NCBI RefSeq assembly: GCF_964355755.1
Contig: NC_092673.1
Location: forward strand, 12,035,001 to 12,099,000
Direction of reading: 5' to 3'
Source of the DNA: Antedon mediterranea
Taxonomy: Eukaryota; Echinodermata; Crinoidea; Comatulida; Antedonidae
DNA length: 64,000 bases
The notes beneath the pieces are model-generated. The model had not been told where the DNA came from, did not search any database, and saw only the letters and a program-made list of their open reading frames with translations. Below are positions 47,901 to 55,513 of this stretch, one piece after another. Made by a program: the position numbers and the translations under genes. How positions within the stretch are numbered: position 1 is the first letter of the stretch; each line of letters starts with the position of its first letter.

Positions 47901-50900
47901 TCTAATTCAGTCTGCATACAGAGGTTATCAAAGTAGAGGGACATTTAGTAGGCAGAAAAATGCTGCTATTCTAATTCAGTCTGCATACAGAGGTTATCAA
48001 AGTAGAGGGACATTTAGTAGGCAGAAAAATGCTGCTATTCTAATTCAATCTGCATACAGAGGTTATCGAAGTAGAGGAACATTTAGTAGGCAGAAAAATG
48101 CTGCTATTCTAATTCAGTCTGCATACAGAGGTTATCAAAGTAGAGGGACATTTAGTAGGCAGAAAAATGCTGCTATTCTAATTCAGTCTGCATACAGAGG
48201 TTATCAAAGTAGAGGGACATTTAGTAGGCAGAAAAATGCTGCTATTCTAATTCAGTCTGCATACAGAGGTTATCAAAGTAGAGGAACATTTAGTAGGCAG
48301 AAAAAAGCTGCTATTCTAATTCAGTCTGCATACAGAGGTTATCAAAGTAGAGGAACATTTAGTATGCAAAAGAAAGCTGCTATTCTAATTCAGTCTGCAT
48401 ACAGAGGTTATCAAAGTAGAGGAACATTTAGTAGGCAGAAAAATGCTGCTATTCTAATTCAGTCTGCATACAGAGGTTATTGTGGCAGAAAGGGACTCTT
48501 TGAGAAAAAGACAGCGGTTCTACTGATACAATCAGTTTACAGAGGCTCTCAAACCAGGAAATGTTTTCTGAAAAACAAGAAAGCAGCTGTAACTATTCAG
48601 TCTTATGTAAGAAAGTGGATATTTCAGAAAAGATACAGCAGTCTGAAAGGTGCTGCTTTGCTTATTCAGTCGCTATATCGAGCCAAGCTACTCAGAAATG
48701 TTTGTTTTAAGTCTTTTCAAAAGAAGAAAAATGCAACAATTCTGTTACAGGCTTATGTTAGGAGATATTTGGTGTCTAAACACTATCGGATGAAACTGAC
48801 CAGTTTGATTAGAATTCAAGCAAGTGTTCGTACCTTTTTACAACGAAAGAGATATTTGGCACATCGTAATGCTGTTCTATCAATACAGAAACGTTATAGA
48901 GCAACAGTGATTGCAAAATATGCAAGATATGCATATTTATACAAGAGAGGAGCATGTATTGTAATACAATCCCATATAAGAGGCTTTCTTGTACGATCAT
49001 ACATGAGGAAGCTAAATGCTGCTGCTCGCCATATACAAGCGGTTTATCGATGCCATAGACAAATAACCAAATACAAGTGTATGCGGAAGTCTGCTATTGT
49101 GATCCAAACATTTTGGCGAGCCAATCTGTCTGGTCGAAAGCAATTCAAGAAATATTTGCACGTCAAAAAATCCATTATTATCATTCAAAAAATGACAAGA
49201 AGGTACTTGCAAATTGCAAATCAAAAGAAAGCAGCAACTATAATTCAGTCTCATTTCAGAATGTACAAACAAAGAAAGATCTTTAAACGTTTACGAATCT
49301 CAGTTCTGTTTCTTCAGGCGTGTATTCGACGTTGTCATTGTAGACGCAATTTCTTGAGAATGCAGTCTGCTGTTACTATCTTACAGATTCATTTCAGGTC
49401 ATGGAAAGTCATGAAAAATGCTCAGTATGATTTTGAATGTACCCGAGCAGCAACTATAAAGATGCAAGCATTTTTTAGAGGTAAAATGAAACGAAAGGAG
49501 TATTTGAAAAATAAATCATCTGTTGTTGCAATGCAGGCCAAAATTAGATCCAAAAGGATAAGGAAATATTTTCTTCAGTTGAAGCAAAGTACTATCTTCC
49601 TTCAACAGAAATTTAGGGCTTTGATGAAAGTTCGTCAAGACTACATCAACTATCATTGTAAACGAGGAGCAATAATTGTCATTCAAGCTGGTTGTAGAAG
49701 TTGGATGATACAGAAATGGTATCGTTCAGTATTGAAAGCAAACATCACATTGCAGGCGGCTTGCAGGGGATACATTCAAAGGAAAGCATTCAAAGTGCAG
49801 AAAAATGCTATAATTGCTTTACAACTACACTTTAGAAATTATAGTAAAGGAAATTTGCAGCGGAAATTGTATATTTGCAAAAGGTTATCCGTGTTAACTA
49901 TTCAGAAAGCTTACAGGCAATACAGGTCTAGAAAAGAGGAGAGAAAGGGAAAAGCAGCAACAACAATTCAGGCTTTCTACAAATCTTACAGACAACAACA
50001 AGCCTTCCTTGAGCTGCGTACTGCAACTATAGTAATTCAACGTAAATACAGGTCTTTGAAAGAAGTTGAAACTAAATGTAAATCTGCTATATGCATTCAA
50101 GCATGGTTTAGAAGTTGCATTGCAAAAAGAGTATGGAAAAGATATTTGAGTGATGTCATTCAAATACAGGCTGCTGTTAGAGGATGGAAAGCAAGAAGTG
50201 AGTTTAAAGTGAATCTAAAGCAACATCGAGCAGCCTTATGCTTACAGAAAGCATTCAAGATGTATATTACTGGGAAACATATTATGGTAAGCTTTTAAAA
50301 TGAATTTACCGTATATTGACATTTTTATTGTAGGCCTATTTGTTTTCATATTTGTCATTTGAACCCACTTCTGTACACCATTACATCAGTGGCATTCAAT
50401 TGTAGCTAAAATTATCAAAACAAGAGAATCTGTAAGAGCTCTAAATCTAAATAAAGTGATTAAAGGAAGTACTTGTTATTGCAGGAAGAAGAGCAACGAA
50501 GAGGTAGCTCTGTTAAACGTTTCAGTGCTGCACTCTATGTTAATTTTGCAGCAATTCGTATACAGAGAAAGTATAGATGCTTCAAGCTTTTACAAATTGC
50601 TAGAAAACGAATACAGTCTGTTATTGTAATTCAGGTAAATTAAAAATTGTAGAGTATTATTTGAAAAAAACTAGGTACTCATTTGAATTTATTTTTCTCA
50701 AAAACTCATTTTAAACAGGTTTAAAGGGTTAATGTTCATTAGATGTTAGGGTGCAAAATAATGATTTGAATGATATAATATTGTTTGAAAATCGTTGCCA
50801 GAAAACAGTTTGATATGAATATCTTTATACAATATTTTACAGAACCACAAATAAAATGGGAATTTTCACAAATGAATATTTATAGTTTAAAAATAAATAG

Positions 50901-53900
50901 TGTAAAAAGTTGTCCTTTACAGTACCTTACAGGTTCATAGGAACCCTAGTACATTGTTTTAGTTTATAGTGATATATCAACAAAATAACACAAAACTTTT
51001 TTTTTTCTACAGAGGTGGATGAAATGTAAGTTGCAGTACATTCAGTATTCAAAGCTTCGTTGCGGTGTAATAGCCCTCCAGAAAGCTGTACGTCTTCATC
51101 AACAAAAGCGTCAAAAAGCAACTGTTACCTTGCAATCTTACTTCAGAATGTTCCAAATTCAGAAAAAAGTATGCAATATGAAGAATGCTGCACTAAACAT
51201 TCAGGTAGTTTAGAAACTTTTATTAATTTTTTTGTATTTTTAAAAATTATTATACTGTATGTTGTAATTAAAAAAACTGCTATAGTATTATAAACTCATA
51301 TAATGTTTCTTAGTGCCTTCACAAATATGAGAATGTCTTGTAAGATTATTATTTTCATACAGTAAAATTTTATTTAATGATGTATATATAGAGGGTCTGG
51401 CGTGGTTACATTGTCCGGAAGAAATTGAAAATAAAGAAATTGAAATTGATTCGTGGACGTTTCATTGTTGCAACTAAGGAAGCTACAGAAGATAAAAAAC
51501 TGTGCAATCGCACAGAAACGGCACTTGATTACATTATGAGATACAAGCAGGTGTCGCACATTCTTGAAGCTTTGCGAAATTTAGGTGAGGAAATTTGATA
51601 TTGTCAAAATCTTGGTTTTGTACCGTAGGTAGAATAATTAAATAATAGAATGTGATAAACATTTAAATAAATTATAACAAGTTACGACTAGTTAGTATTG
51701 AGTGACCAAAATGTATTTACATATTTAACATGTTCATTTTCAGATGTTGTGACACGTCTTTCTCCTGTATGTTGTGAAAAAATAGTGGAAGGCCAGGCTC
51801 TACCTATAATCTTTATTCTCATCAAGAATTGCAATCGTAGTTTACCTTGTATGGAAGTTGTGAAATATTGTATCAATATTCTTACACACCTGGCTAAGGT
51901 ATTTGTATTCTTCTGTATCAATAATAATGACAAATATGCAACTTAAACTCCTGAAATGTTATTATAGTTTTTTGACTTTTTACCAAAAAAAATGTGACAT
52001 TGGAGTTTAACTTTTGTTATTGTGTGTAATTAAATAAACAATTAAAAAAACCATTGTTATATCTTGTAGTACCCCAAGACCTGTGCAGCTGTGTATGACA
52101 TTCCAGATTGTGTCATGTTTTTGATTGAACTGATTCAGATGTATCGCGAGAAGCCAAAGTTGTTTGTCAGTATTTGTAAACTTCTTATAGTTTTTTGTCA
52201 AAATGAACACTATGCAAAGGTAAGTATCAATTGAAATTGATGATGATGATGATGAAGTTGACTCAATATCACATTCTGACGTCAAATAGTAACCAATAGT
52301 ACTTGGCAAGGACCCGAGTTTTCAATTACATTACCCTTTTCTGGTCTGCTATTCAATGGTGAATCTCTATTTAACAGGCATTGTACTTTCTTTTCAACTG
52401 AACTTTACATCCAAATCATTCATTATTTTATGAAACTTTTAGCTTGTAAATAAAAGTCTTAAAAAACTTATTAGCTACATCATACATTCTGATAAAGGTA
52501 TGTTTTCAAAATTGTTTACACTTTTAATTTTAAAAAAATTCATAATTTGACAAACCTCAATTCCTACAGTGGAGCAGTGGCCTAATTTGTGTGGCTAGTG
52601 GTGCCATGCATTTTTAAAATATAGAATTAAACCGTAAACAATTACTAAAACATACCTTTTACTAAATATCTGGTGTAGCCTGACCTGCCACATGCAATTA
52701 AACTCTCCAAAACCGACATGTATGCAGATGATACTATAATCTACTACTCATCAGCTTCACCAAATATTATTGAACTTAAACTAAATGAAGATCTTTCAAA
52801 TATTAAAAGTTGGCTTAAACAAAACAAATTAATTATAAACTGTAAAAAAACATCCTCAATGCTTATTGGAACCCATAAAAAACAACACAAAACCCTCCGC
52901 CTCACATACAATAACATACCCATATCACAAACTGACAAACAGAAACATCTTGGCATTCACATTGATTCAAATTTATCTTTTTCTTTTCATGTAAATAAAC
53001 TCTGTTCCAAACTGGGCTTGTCCATCTCCATCTTATCGCGTGCCCGTCATTTCATTAATAAACACACATCCATACTCCTCTATAACACTATAATCTTTCC
53101 ACACATTGATTATTGCTGTAGTGTTTTCGGAACCAGATCGAATATTGACCGAATACAGACCATGCAAAATAGAGCATTTCGCATTATCCTTAAAGCTCAT
53201 CCTCTCACACCACGAACATTTACAACACATTAAATCTTCATACAATCCAAGATCTACAACTGGGCTGCCTTGCCTACAGGTCTGCAAATGGTCTTGCCCT
53301 GCGTCTTGCCAGAATTCCAAATAATCGATGTACTCGAAGTGTCAGTGAGAGGAACTTTCCCTAAAACTGAAACTTTTAAGAACAGCTTCATCTATAGAGC
53401 ACCAACATACCTGAATTTGCTACCCACCAAACTAAGAAATGCGGTAACAATAAATAATTTGATGTCTGCTCTAAAAAAATATTTAATCCCAAAAGAAAAA
53501 ACTCGTTGTGTATAGTATTGTAGATATATTTTTGTAATAAGTACATATATAATATATATTTTTATATTTTTTTAAACATAGTTCATCCTCGTTTTTTTTC
53601 CATATTAGTTCTTTTTATAATGTCTATATGAGGGCCCCTTGATTGTCAGCTTAGGCTGTTTAGGGTCGCCCTCACTAAATAAGGTTTATTATAATAAAAA
53701 TAAAATAAAATAGCCTAAGTGACTCAGTGCTGACATCAGAATACCATGATAAACTATTTTATAATTTATCATTATAAACTTATAAACTAAGGGTATGTTC
53801 AGACTCACAGAGTTGCGGTGGAATTATGTAAGCGGCGTACATATTTTTGTGTCTGAACCATGCCGCGGATTAGCGTTAGGGAGCTGTTACTCCGCGCCAG

Positions 53901-54839
53901 TGGCGTTAATAACTCTAGCGGGAGAGGGTAGATTTCGTACCGCTAATCCAGTGATGCATCAGTGATTTTAACCTTAACCAATGAAAATACACAACCACGA
54001 TTAGCAGACAGCAAGTACATACCCGTACCCTATGATACGACAGCGAAATAGCTATGTCAAATGTATTTTCAGGTTCAGATTTAAAGAACAGTAAAGTTGG
54101 CGTCAGTGATATGATATTTTCATAAAATTAATCAGATAATTGTCCGTGTAACAATTAAATTTTAAATTATTTCGAATTAAAATGCAATTATACAAGTAGT
54201 AAGAACAAATCAGTATATTTGAAGGAAAACATTATATAAATATAAAAAACAGAGTGTTTTAAACGCAAGGCATTGGAATGTTGGTCGTTGTATAACACCT
54301 TGGCTTTTAACGCCACGGATTACCGTACGCCTTGCGTAGCTAACTCCACCGTAACTCCGTGAGTCTGAACATACCCTAAGTCTCATTTGAGGGTTAGGGA
54401 GTGAAGTTACAACCCTATCACTAAGTCAGGATTGAACCCTGGACCTTGGGATTGGAAGGCAAGCACAGTAACAACCAAGCTACAACTCCACTACAACTAC
54501 ATAAATGTTTTTCATATTCATATTAAAAGTTGATCTAATTGTTAACTGATTAAAATAATCAAGGTATTTCACTTGCTGACTGTATTTCACTCACTGGTAG
54601 CCATTGATCATTTTGCTTTTTCCTAGAAAATTCGATGTCTTCCTAAATTTGCTGAGAAGATGCAGAGTATTCATGTCTTGACAAAACGGAAGCATAAGCT
54701 GGCAGTTCAACGAGTCATTGTAAAGAAACAAACACAATTTTTACCCGATTGGGATTTATCAGCAAAACCTTGTATGAGCGACAACCCATTGCTGGTGGTT
54801 GAAATGTTGATGAACCTTTTACATTTAAAACCAAAATAA
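26481..54839 (+). CDS. ASPM: ASPM, abnormal spindle / microcephaly-associated protein (22 coding exons)
   Basis: Microtubule minus-end and spindle-pole protein; in animals it organises mitotic and meiotic spindle poles and binds calmodulin through IQ motifs. Coding exons: 26481-26936, 32702-33422, 33759-33911, 34227-34463, 34611-34678, 35096-35237, 35776-35906, 36922-37097, 37730-37863, 40443-40522, 41851-42066, 42640-42796, 42928-43055, 43314-43442, 44444-44638, 45139-50286, 50485-50634, 51013-51204, 51392-51584, 51744-51898, 52070-52219, 54627-54839. All introns are GT-AG and phases agree throughout, giving 9324 nt and about 3107 residues (human ASPM is about 3477). Domain order: ASH domain (about 20-145), basic disordered region (153-392), conserved pre-CH block (393-636), CH1 (about 640-745), CH2 (about 818-935), IQ rod of about 80 motifs (about 960-2935) and C-terminal domain (2936-3107). 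Residues 1546-2143 are a recent homogeneous IQ expansion. The frame is intact, so the gene is presumably functional. Exon calls rest on splice consensus and family alignment from memory, without transcript data. Confidence 0.95.
26937..27621 (+). other. ASPM intron 1, proximal part
   Basis: AT-rich intronic sequence before the first transposon in intron 1. It shows no coding exon compatible with the phase-0 junction and no recognised repeat. Confidence 0.6.
28097..28354. mobile_element. Small nested MITE-like element
   Basis: 258 bp bounded by a perfect 13 bp inverted repeat CGCACGAGGTCCA / TGGACCTCGTGCG. No convincing target duplication, so it could instead be a structural part of the surrounding element. 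Confidence 0.5.
28990..29300 (+). mobile_element. tRNA-derived SINE
   Basis: The polymerase III box A TGGCTTGGTGG (28999-29009) and box B GGGTTCAAGTCC (29042-29053) are correctly spaced for a tRNA-derived head. A tRNA-unrelated body follows and the tail is (AAATAAAATA)-rich. A related head in the opposite orientation is at 54388-54497, so this is a dispersed family. Confidence 0.85.
29731..31096 (+). other. ASPM intron 1, middle part
   Basis: No exon recognised. A 125-codon minus-strand frame (29763-30140) has no recognisable motif and is treated as chance. A short inverted GGTCGAGTCGACC word lies at about 30167. The rest is AT-rich. Confidence 0.5.
31097..32575. repeat. 35 bp minisatellite in ASPM intron 1, about 20 units
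   Basis: Unit core GTAAACAAGTATGTAAACTA, period 35 bp, almost identical in all copies; one unit near 32110 has a small deletion. About two units precede and about eighteen follow the transposon at 31164-31949. The array stops ~125 bp before exon 2, so length variation could affect splicing; that is inference. Confidence 0.92.
31164..31949. mobile_element. TIR transposon inserted at TA in the 35 bp minisatellite
   Basis: Ends CCGTATATTTCGGTGTATAA and the reverse complement. The subterminal GTGCGTCTTATACACCG motif is repeated at both ends in inverted orientation. TA is duplicated (31162-31163 and 31950-31951). Removing the element with one TA restores a standard minisatellite unit, so the insertion is proven by the neighbouring units. 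786 bp, no transposase. A TA target fits Tc1/mariner-like elements; the ends also resemble a widespread GTATAAG-type family. Class left open. Confidence 0.88.
32702..33422 (+). CDS. ASPM: ASPM exon 2: basic low-complexity region
   Basis: Codes for residues 153-393, entered in phase 0 after TTTTTTCCAG and leaving in phase 1 at CTG|GTATGT. Rich in Lys, Ser and Thr with basic clusters ([29 protein letters not shown]) compatible with nuclear localisation, and presumably disordered. It is about half the length of the corresponding large human exon. It begins only ~125 bp after the 35 bp minisatellite. Confidence 0.85.
33759..33911 (+). CDS. ASPM: ASPM exon 3
   Basis: Codes for [20 protein letters not shown] and [15 protein letters not shown], the strongly conserved block that precedes the CH domains in ASPM. 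Acceptor ACATCTAG, donor AAAG|GTAAAT; phase 1 on both sides. Confidence 0.92.
34227..34463 (+). CDS. ASPM: ASPM exon 4
   Basis: Codes for [20 protein letters not shown] followed by [20 protein letters not shown] and DKHIHADY; helical conserved pre-CH region. Acceptor CATTTAG, donor TATG|GTATAT. Confidence 0.92.
34611..34678 (+). CDS. ASPM: ASPM exon 5
   Basis: A short 68 nt exon coding for [20 protein letters not shown] and LE. It joins in frame to exon 6 to make the conserved WLRIGLE-TIYGE junction. Acceptor ATAAAG, donor GAG|GTAAGT. Confidence 0.92.
35096..35237 (+). CDS. ASPM: ASPM exon 6
   Basis: Codes for [40 protein letters not shown] and VPAFFRP. Acceptor CATTGCAG, donor CCAG|GTATAT. 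Confidence 0.92.
35776..35906 (+). CDS. ASPM: ASPM exon 7
   Basis: Codes for [20 protein letters not shown] and [20 protein letters not shown]. The LIDHDPCLF block is highly characteristic of ASPM, immediately before CH1. Acceptor TAATAG, donor AAG|GTAATT. Confidence 0.93.
36397..36665 (+). mobile_element. tRNA-derived SINE in ASPM intron 7
   Basis: Box A TGGCCAAGTGG with TTAAGGC (36404-36421) and box B GGGTTCGAGGC (36458-36468) resemble a tRNA-Ser/Leu-type head; a (CT)n run and an unrelated body follow. It differs from the SINE at 28990, so at least two SINE families are present. Confidence 0.8.
36922..37097 (+). CDS. ASPM: ASPM exon 8: start of CH1
   Basis: Codes for [40 protein letters not shown] and [12 protein letters not shown]. 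This is the first calponin-homology domain, with the DL-x-CG-x-RL signature. The donor CTTGT|GTATGT (rather than the upstream CTT|GTGTAT) gives the frame matching exon 9. Confidence 0.92.
37098..38354 (+). other. ASPM intron 8 and proximal intron 9
   Basis: Intron 8 (37098-37729) has no recognised element. Intron 9 begins at 37864 and carries a G run (37996-38012). No exon or repeat boundary is seen. Confidence 0.5.
37730..37863 (+). CDS. ASPM: ASPM exon 9: end of CH1
   Basis: Codes for [20 protein letters not shown] and [20 protein letters not shown], the C-terminal helices of CH1. Acceptor TTATCTTAG, donor GAAG|GTTAGT. Confidence 0.92.
38355..38425 (-). tRNA. tRNA-Val(AAC)-like gene, antisense in ASPM intron 9
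   Basis: On the minus strand it starts GGTTTCG and ends CGAAACC, a perfect 7 bp acceptor stem. D-arm TAGTGTAGTGGTTGTCA, anticodon stem TCTGC/GCAGA with loop TTAACAC (anticodon AAC, Val), T-loop TTCGAGC. The T stem CCCGG/CCTGG has one mismatch and the molecule is 71 nt. A TTTTT terminator follows immediately (CCTATTTTTC). It may be functional or a slightly decayed copy. Confidence 0.75.
38636..38707 (-). pseudogene. tRNA-Val-derived pseudogene
   Basis: Minus-strand sequence related to the copy at 38355: TGGCGTAGTGGTTATCACG, anticodon region GCTCAATACGC (in place of GCTTAACACGC), box B GGTTCGAGCCC, then a T run. The acceptor ends GGCTTCT and CTAAACC no longer pair well, and the anticodon reads AAT, so it is probably a pseudogene. 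Confidence 0.6.
38708..40442 (+). other. ASPM intron 9, distal part
   Basis: No exon recognised. A tRNA-like stretch with box A-like TGGCGCAGTGC (~39651) and box B-like GTTTAAGTCCC (~39702) could be an old SINE head, but this is weak. An inverted pair of words around AATCTGCTATTTGTACATGA occurs near 39000 and 40050. (ATTG)n at 39966. Confidence 0.4.
40443..40522 (+). CDS. ASPM: ASPM exon 10
   Basis: Codes for [20 protein letters not shown] and TIIFQLQ. The GNREKTLxxLW motif closes the first CH region and opens the second. Acceptor TTTTCAG, donor CAG|GTTAGA. Confidence 0.92.
40555..41036. mobile_element. TTAA-type MITE, copy 1 (5' truncated), ASPM intron 10
   Basis: About 480 bp, collinear with the intact element at 41075-41612. 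It begins at GTTGTCCCTTAAAACAC without the first terminal bases and ends CAATACATCT followed by TTAA (41037-41040). Confidence 0.75.
41075..41612. mobile_element. TTAA-type MITE, copy 2 (complete), ASPM intron 10
   Basis: Perfect 13 bp inverted ends AGATGTATTGTCC and GGACAATACATCT, flanked by TTAA on both sides (41071-41074, 41613-41616). 538 bp, no coding capacity. A TTAA target fits piggyBac- or Kolobok-type non-autonomous elements. Two direct copies lie only ~40 bp apart. Confidence 0.85.
41851..42066 (+). CDS. ASPM: ASPM exon 11: inter-CH linker and start of CH2
   Basis: Codes for [20 protein letters not shown], a serine-rich linker, and [18 protein letters not shown], the first helix of CH2. 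Acceptor TTGTCCAG, donor CAG|GTAAGA. Confidence 0.92.
42640..42796 (+). CDS. ASPM: ASPM exon 12: CH2 core
   Basis: Codes for [20 protein letters not shown] and [13 protein letters not shown]. The [17 protein letters not shown] stretch is diagnostic of ASPM CH2. Acceptor TTTACAG, donor CAAT|GTAATA. Confidence 0.93.
42928..43055 (+). CDS. ASPM: ASPM exon 13: end of CH2
   Basis: Codes for [20 protein letters not shown] and [10 protein letters not shown], the conserved ELGG(V/I)P...NTIPDEK closing segment of CH2. Acceptor TCCTCAG, donor AAG|GTATGT. Confidence 0.93.
43314..43442 (+). CDS. ASPM: ASPM exon 14: first IQ motif
   Basis: Codes for [20 protein letters not shown] and then [19 protein letters not shown], the first IQ motif. 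The donor CAG|GTAACA at 43443 is preferred over GTGAGA at 43434, because only the longer exon keeps the family spacing to the next IQ motif. Both preserve frame, so alternative use of the two donors is possible. Confidence 0.85.
44444..44638 (+). CDS. ASPM: ASPM exon 15: IQ motifs
   Basis: Codes for [31 protein letters not shown] and a half motif ending ILQ. The split LQ|RWFRSYI motif is completed by exon 16. Acceptor TTGCATAG, donor CAG|GTAACA. Confidence 0.92.
45139..50286 (+). CDS. ASPM: ASPM exon 16: giant IQ-repeat exon
   Basis: A single 5148 nt open exon (1716 codons) built from about 73 IQ-type motifs (I/L/V-Q-x3-R/K-G-x3-R/K), each a potential calmodulin or light-chain site. The first ~21 and the last ~25 motifs are individually diverged, with mixed spacing of about 19 to 29 residues. 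The middle is a strictly periodic 23-residue array (see 46651-48444). The exon starts after TTTTTTGTAG and ends ATG|GTAAGC. A single giant IQ exon is also found in vertebrate ASPM. The low stop-codon frequency over 5 kb and the preserved motif geometry indicate coding selection. Confidence 0.95.
46651..48444 (+). repeat. ASPM: Homogeneous 26-unit, 69 bp coding minisatellite of IQ motifs
   Basis: Twenty-six consecutive 69 bp units, with a 27th that diverges after its first half. Each codes for 23 residues containing [14 protein letters not shown], a complete canonical IQ motif. Differences are limited to a few positions: CAG/CAA for Gln, GGG/GGA for Gly, ACA/TCA/AAA (Thr/Ser/Lys), CAA/CGA (Gln/Arg), ATT CTA/ATT ATA (Leu/Ile) and AAT/AAA or AAG (Asn/Lys). 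Identity includes most silent sites. Blocks sharing the same silent variants (for example units 16-20) indicate multi-unit duplication. It occupies residues about 1546-2143. Confidence 0.95.
50485..50634 (+). CDS. ASPM: ASPM exon 17: IQ motif
   Basis: Codes for [20 protein letters not shown] and [19 protein letters not shown], ending in IVIQ, a split motif completed by exon 18. Acceptor TATTGCAG, donor CAG|GTAAAT. Confidence 0.9.
51013..51204 (+). CDS. ASPM: ASPM exon 18: IQ motifs
   Basis: Starts [20 protein letters not shown] and contains [14 protein letters not shown] and [14 protein letters not shown]; ends LNIQ, a split IQ motif. Acceptor TTTCTACAG, donor CAG|GTAGTT. Confidence 0.9.
51392..51584 (+). 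CDS. ASPM: ASPM exon 19: last IQ motif and start of C-terminal domain
   Basis: Starts [20 protein letters not shown] (last IQ motif), then [21 protein letters not shown], the start of the conserved C-terminal helical-repeat region. Acceptor TATATAG, donor TTAG|GTGAGG. Confidence 0.92.
51744..51898 (+). CDS. ASPM: ASPM exon 20: C-terminal domain
   Basis: Codes for [40 protein letters not shown] and INILTHLAK. VVTRLSPxCCE and NCNRSxPCMEV are hallmark blocks of the ASPM C terminus. Confidence 0.94.
52070..52219 (+). CDS. ASPM: ASPM exon 21: C-terminal domain
   Basis: Codes for [40 protein letters not shown] and [10 protein letters not shown]. It exits in phase 0 at AAG|GTAAGT. Joining directly to the exon at 54627 keeps the spacing expected from the family. 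Confidence 0.9.
52680..53712 (+). pseudogene. 5'-truncated non-LTR retrotransposon in ASPM intron 21
   Basis: The coding remnant starts in the reverse transcriptase palm just before the catalytic motif ([18 protein letters not shown]) and continues [20 protein letters not shown] and [17 protein letters not shown], the thumb region. After a frameshift near 53230 it ends [20 protein letters not shown] before a stop at 53513. The 3' end is an A-rich (AAAATA)n tail near 53690-53712. This belongs to a different LINE family (YADD core) from the one at 12329 (WADD). Truncation inside ORF2 plus an A-rich tail is typical of retroinsertion. Confidence 0.85.
53791..54376. mobile_element. Tourist-like MITE in ASPM intron 21, TSD TAA
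   Basis: Long inverted ends starting GGGTATGTTCAGACTCAC and ending GTGAGTCTGAACATACCC; similarity continues through GGAGTTACGGTGGA. TAA flanks both sides (53788-53790, 54377-54379). 586 bp, non-coding. GGG ends and a 3 bp TAA target fit PIF/Harbinger MITEs. Confidence 0.85.
54388..54497 (-). mobile_element. SINE head, same family as 28990, reverse orientation
   Basis: The minus strand reads GTGGAGTTGTAGCTTGGTTG and, downstream, CCAGGGTTCAATCC (box B), parallel to GTGGAGCTGTGGCTTGGTGG and CTGGGTTCAAGTCC at 28990-29053. Only the tRNA-related head and some downstream sequence are recognisable. Confidence 0.7.
54627..54839 (+). CDS. ASPM: ASPM exon 22: terminal exon and stop
   Basis: Codes for [60 protein letters not shown] and [10 protein letters not shown], then TAA at 54837-54839. 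The Lys-rich HK segment, PDW and NPL-x(3)-x-M blocks match the ASPM C terminus. Acceptor TTTTTCCTAG. Confidence 0.9.
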   Translation, partial: KIRCLPKFAEKMQSIHVLTKRKHKLAVQRVIVKKQTQFLPDWDLSAKPCMSDNPLLVVEMLMNLLHLKPK

Positions 54840-55360
54840 ACCTACAAGTAGTAACATCTTATTGGCATAAATGCACAATCAGATGTTTTTTACTTTCTTG
54901 TACAGTATTTGTTATAGTAGGCATACTGTAGTTAATATTTCAATTTAATTACATTTATCTAATGATACATGCTTGCAACTTTCATTCTTTGTAAAGTACA
55001 TTGGTGTTTAATTGTAATCCCATTTGTTTTTCGAACATTGCAGAGAATGTTTAAAATACAGGGCTCATTGATAGATTACTTTACTGTATATATTTAAATG
55101 TGTCCATGAGGGAAAAAAATCAAGTTTGATAAATTGCGATTCTGTTTAATTAATAGTTTCAAATAATTATTAAAAATAAAAAACCACTACTGATTTAACA
55201 GAATCAATTACCTGTATTTTAATAAAATATGTATTTTTTAAGGATTCGGTTTTAAATGTACGGTATATGAATTTTGTCAATGAATGTAATTTTAATGTTT
55301 CAATAAAATCTGCACAATAATCTTTCATTGATATTATTTCAATAAATATAGGCATCTGGC
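54840..55360 (+). promoter_or_regulatory. ASPM 3' untranslated region with candidate poly(A) signals
   Basis: AT-rich sequence after the stop. Canonical AATAAA hexamers occur at 54835-54840 (overlapping the stop), 55302-55307 and 55342-55347. The cleavage site cannot be placed without transcripts. Confidence 0.4.
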
Positions 55361-55513
55361 ACTGTATTTATATCATTACAAGTATTCATTTTCCTTTGTG
55401 AGGTACACTACTGTGTTCTTAAATAACTTTTAAAATATTTAGCAATAATAATTTTTCATTACACATCAACAGTTTAAACTTATAAAAATTTGGGTAAATA
55501 TACAGTAGTAAAA

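Larger units (their letters stand above)
50287..52069 (+). other. ASPM introns 16-20
   Basis: Short introns (50287-50484, 50635-51012, 51205-51391, 51585-51743, 51899-52069) without recognisable elements. Confidence 0.6.

Noticed and set aside
52443-52497. Candidate extra ASPM exon ([18 protein letters not shown])
   Set aside because: It has an AG before it and GTATGT after it, but leaves in phase 1, which puts the final exon out of frame. Skipping it gives the spacing expected from the family.
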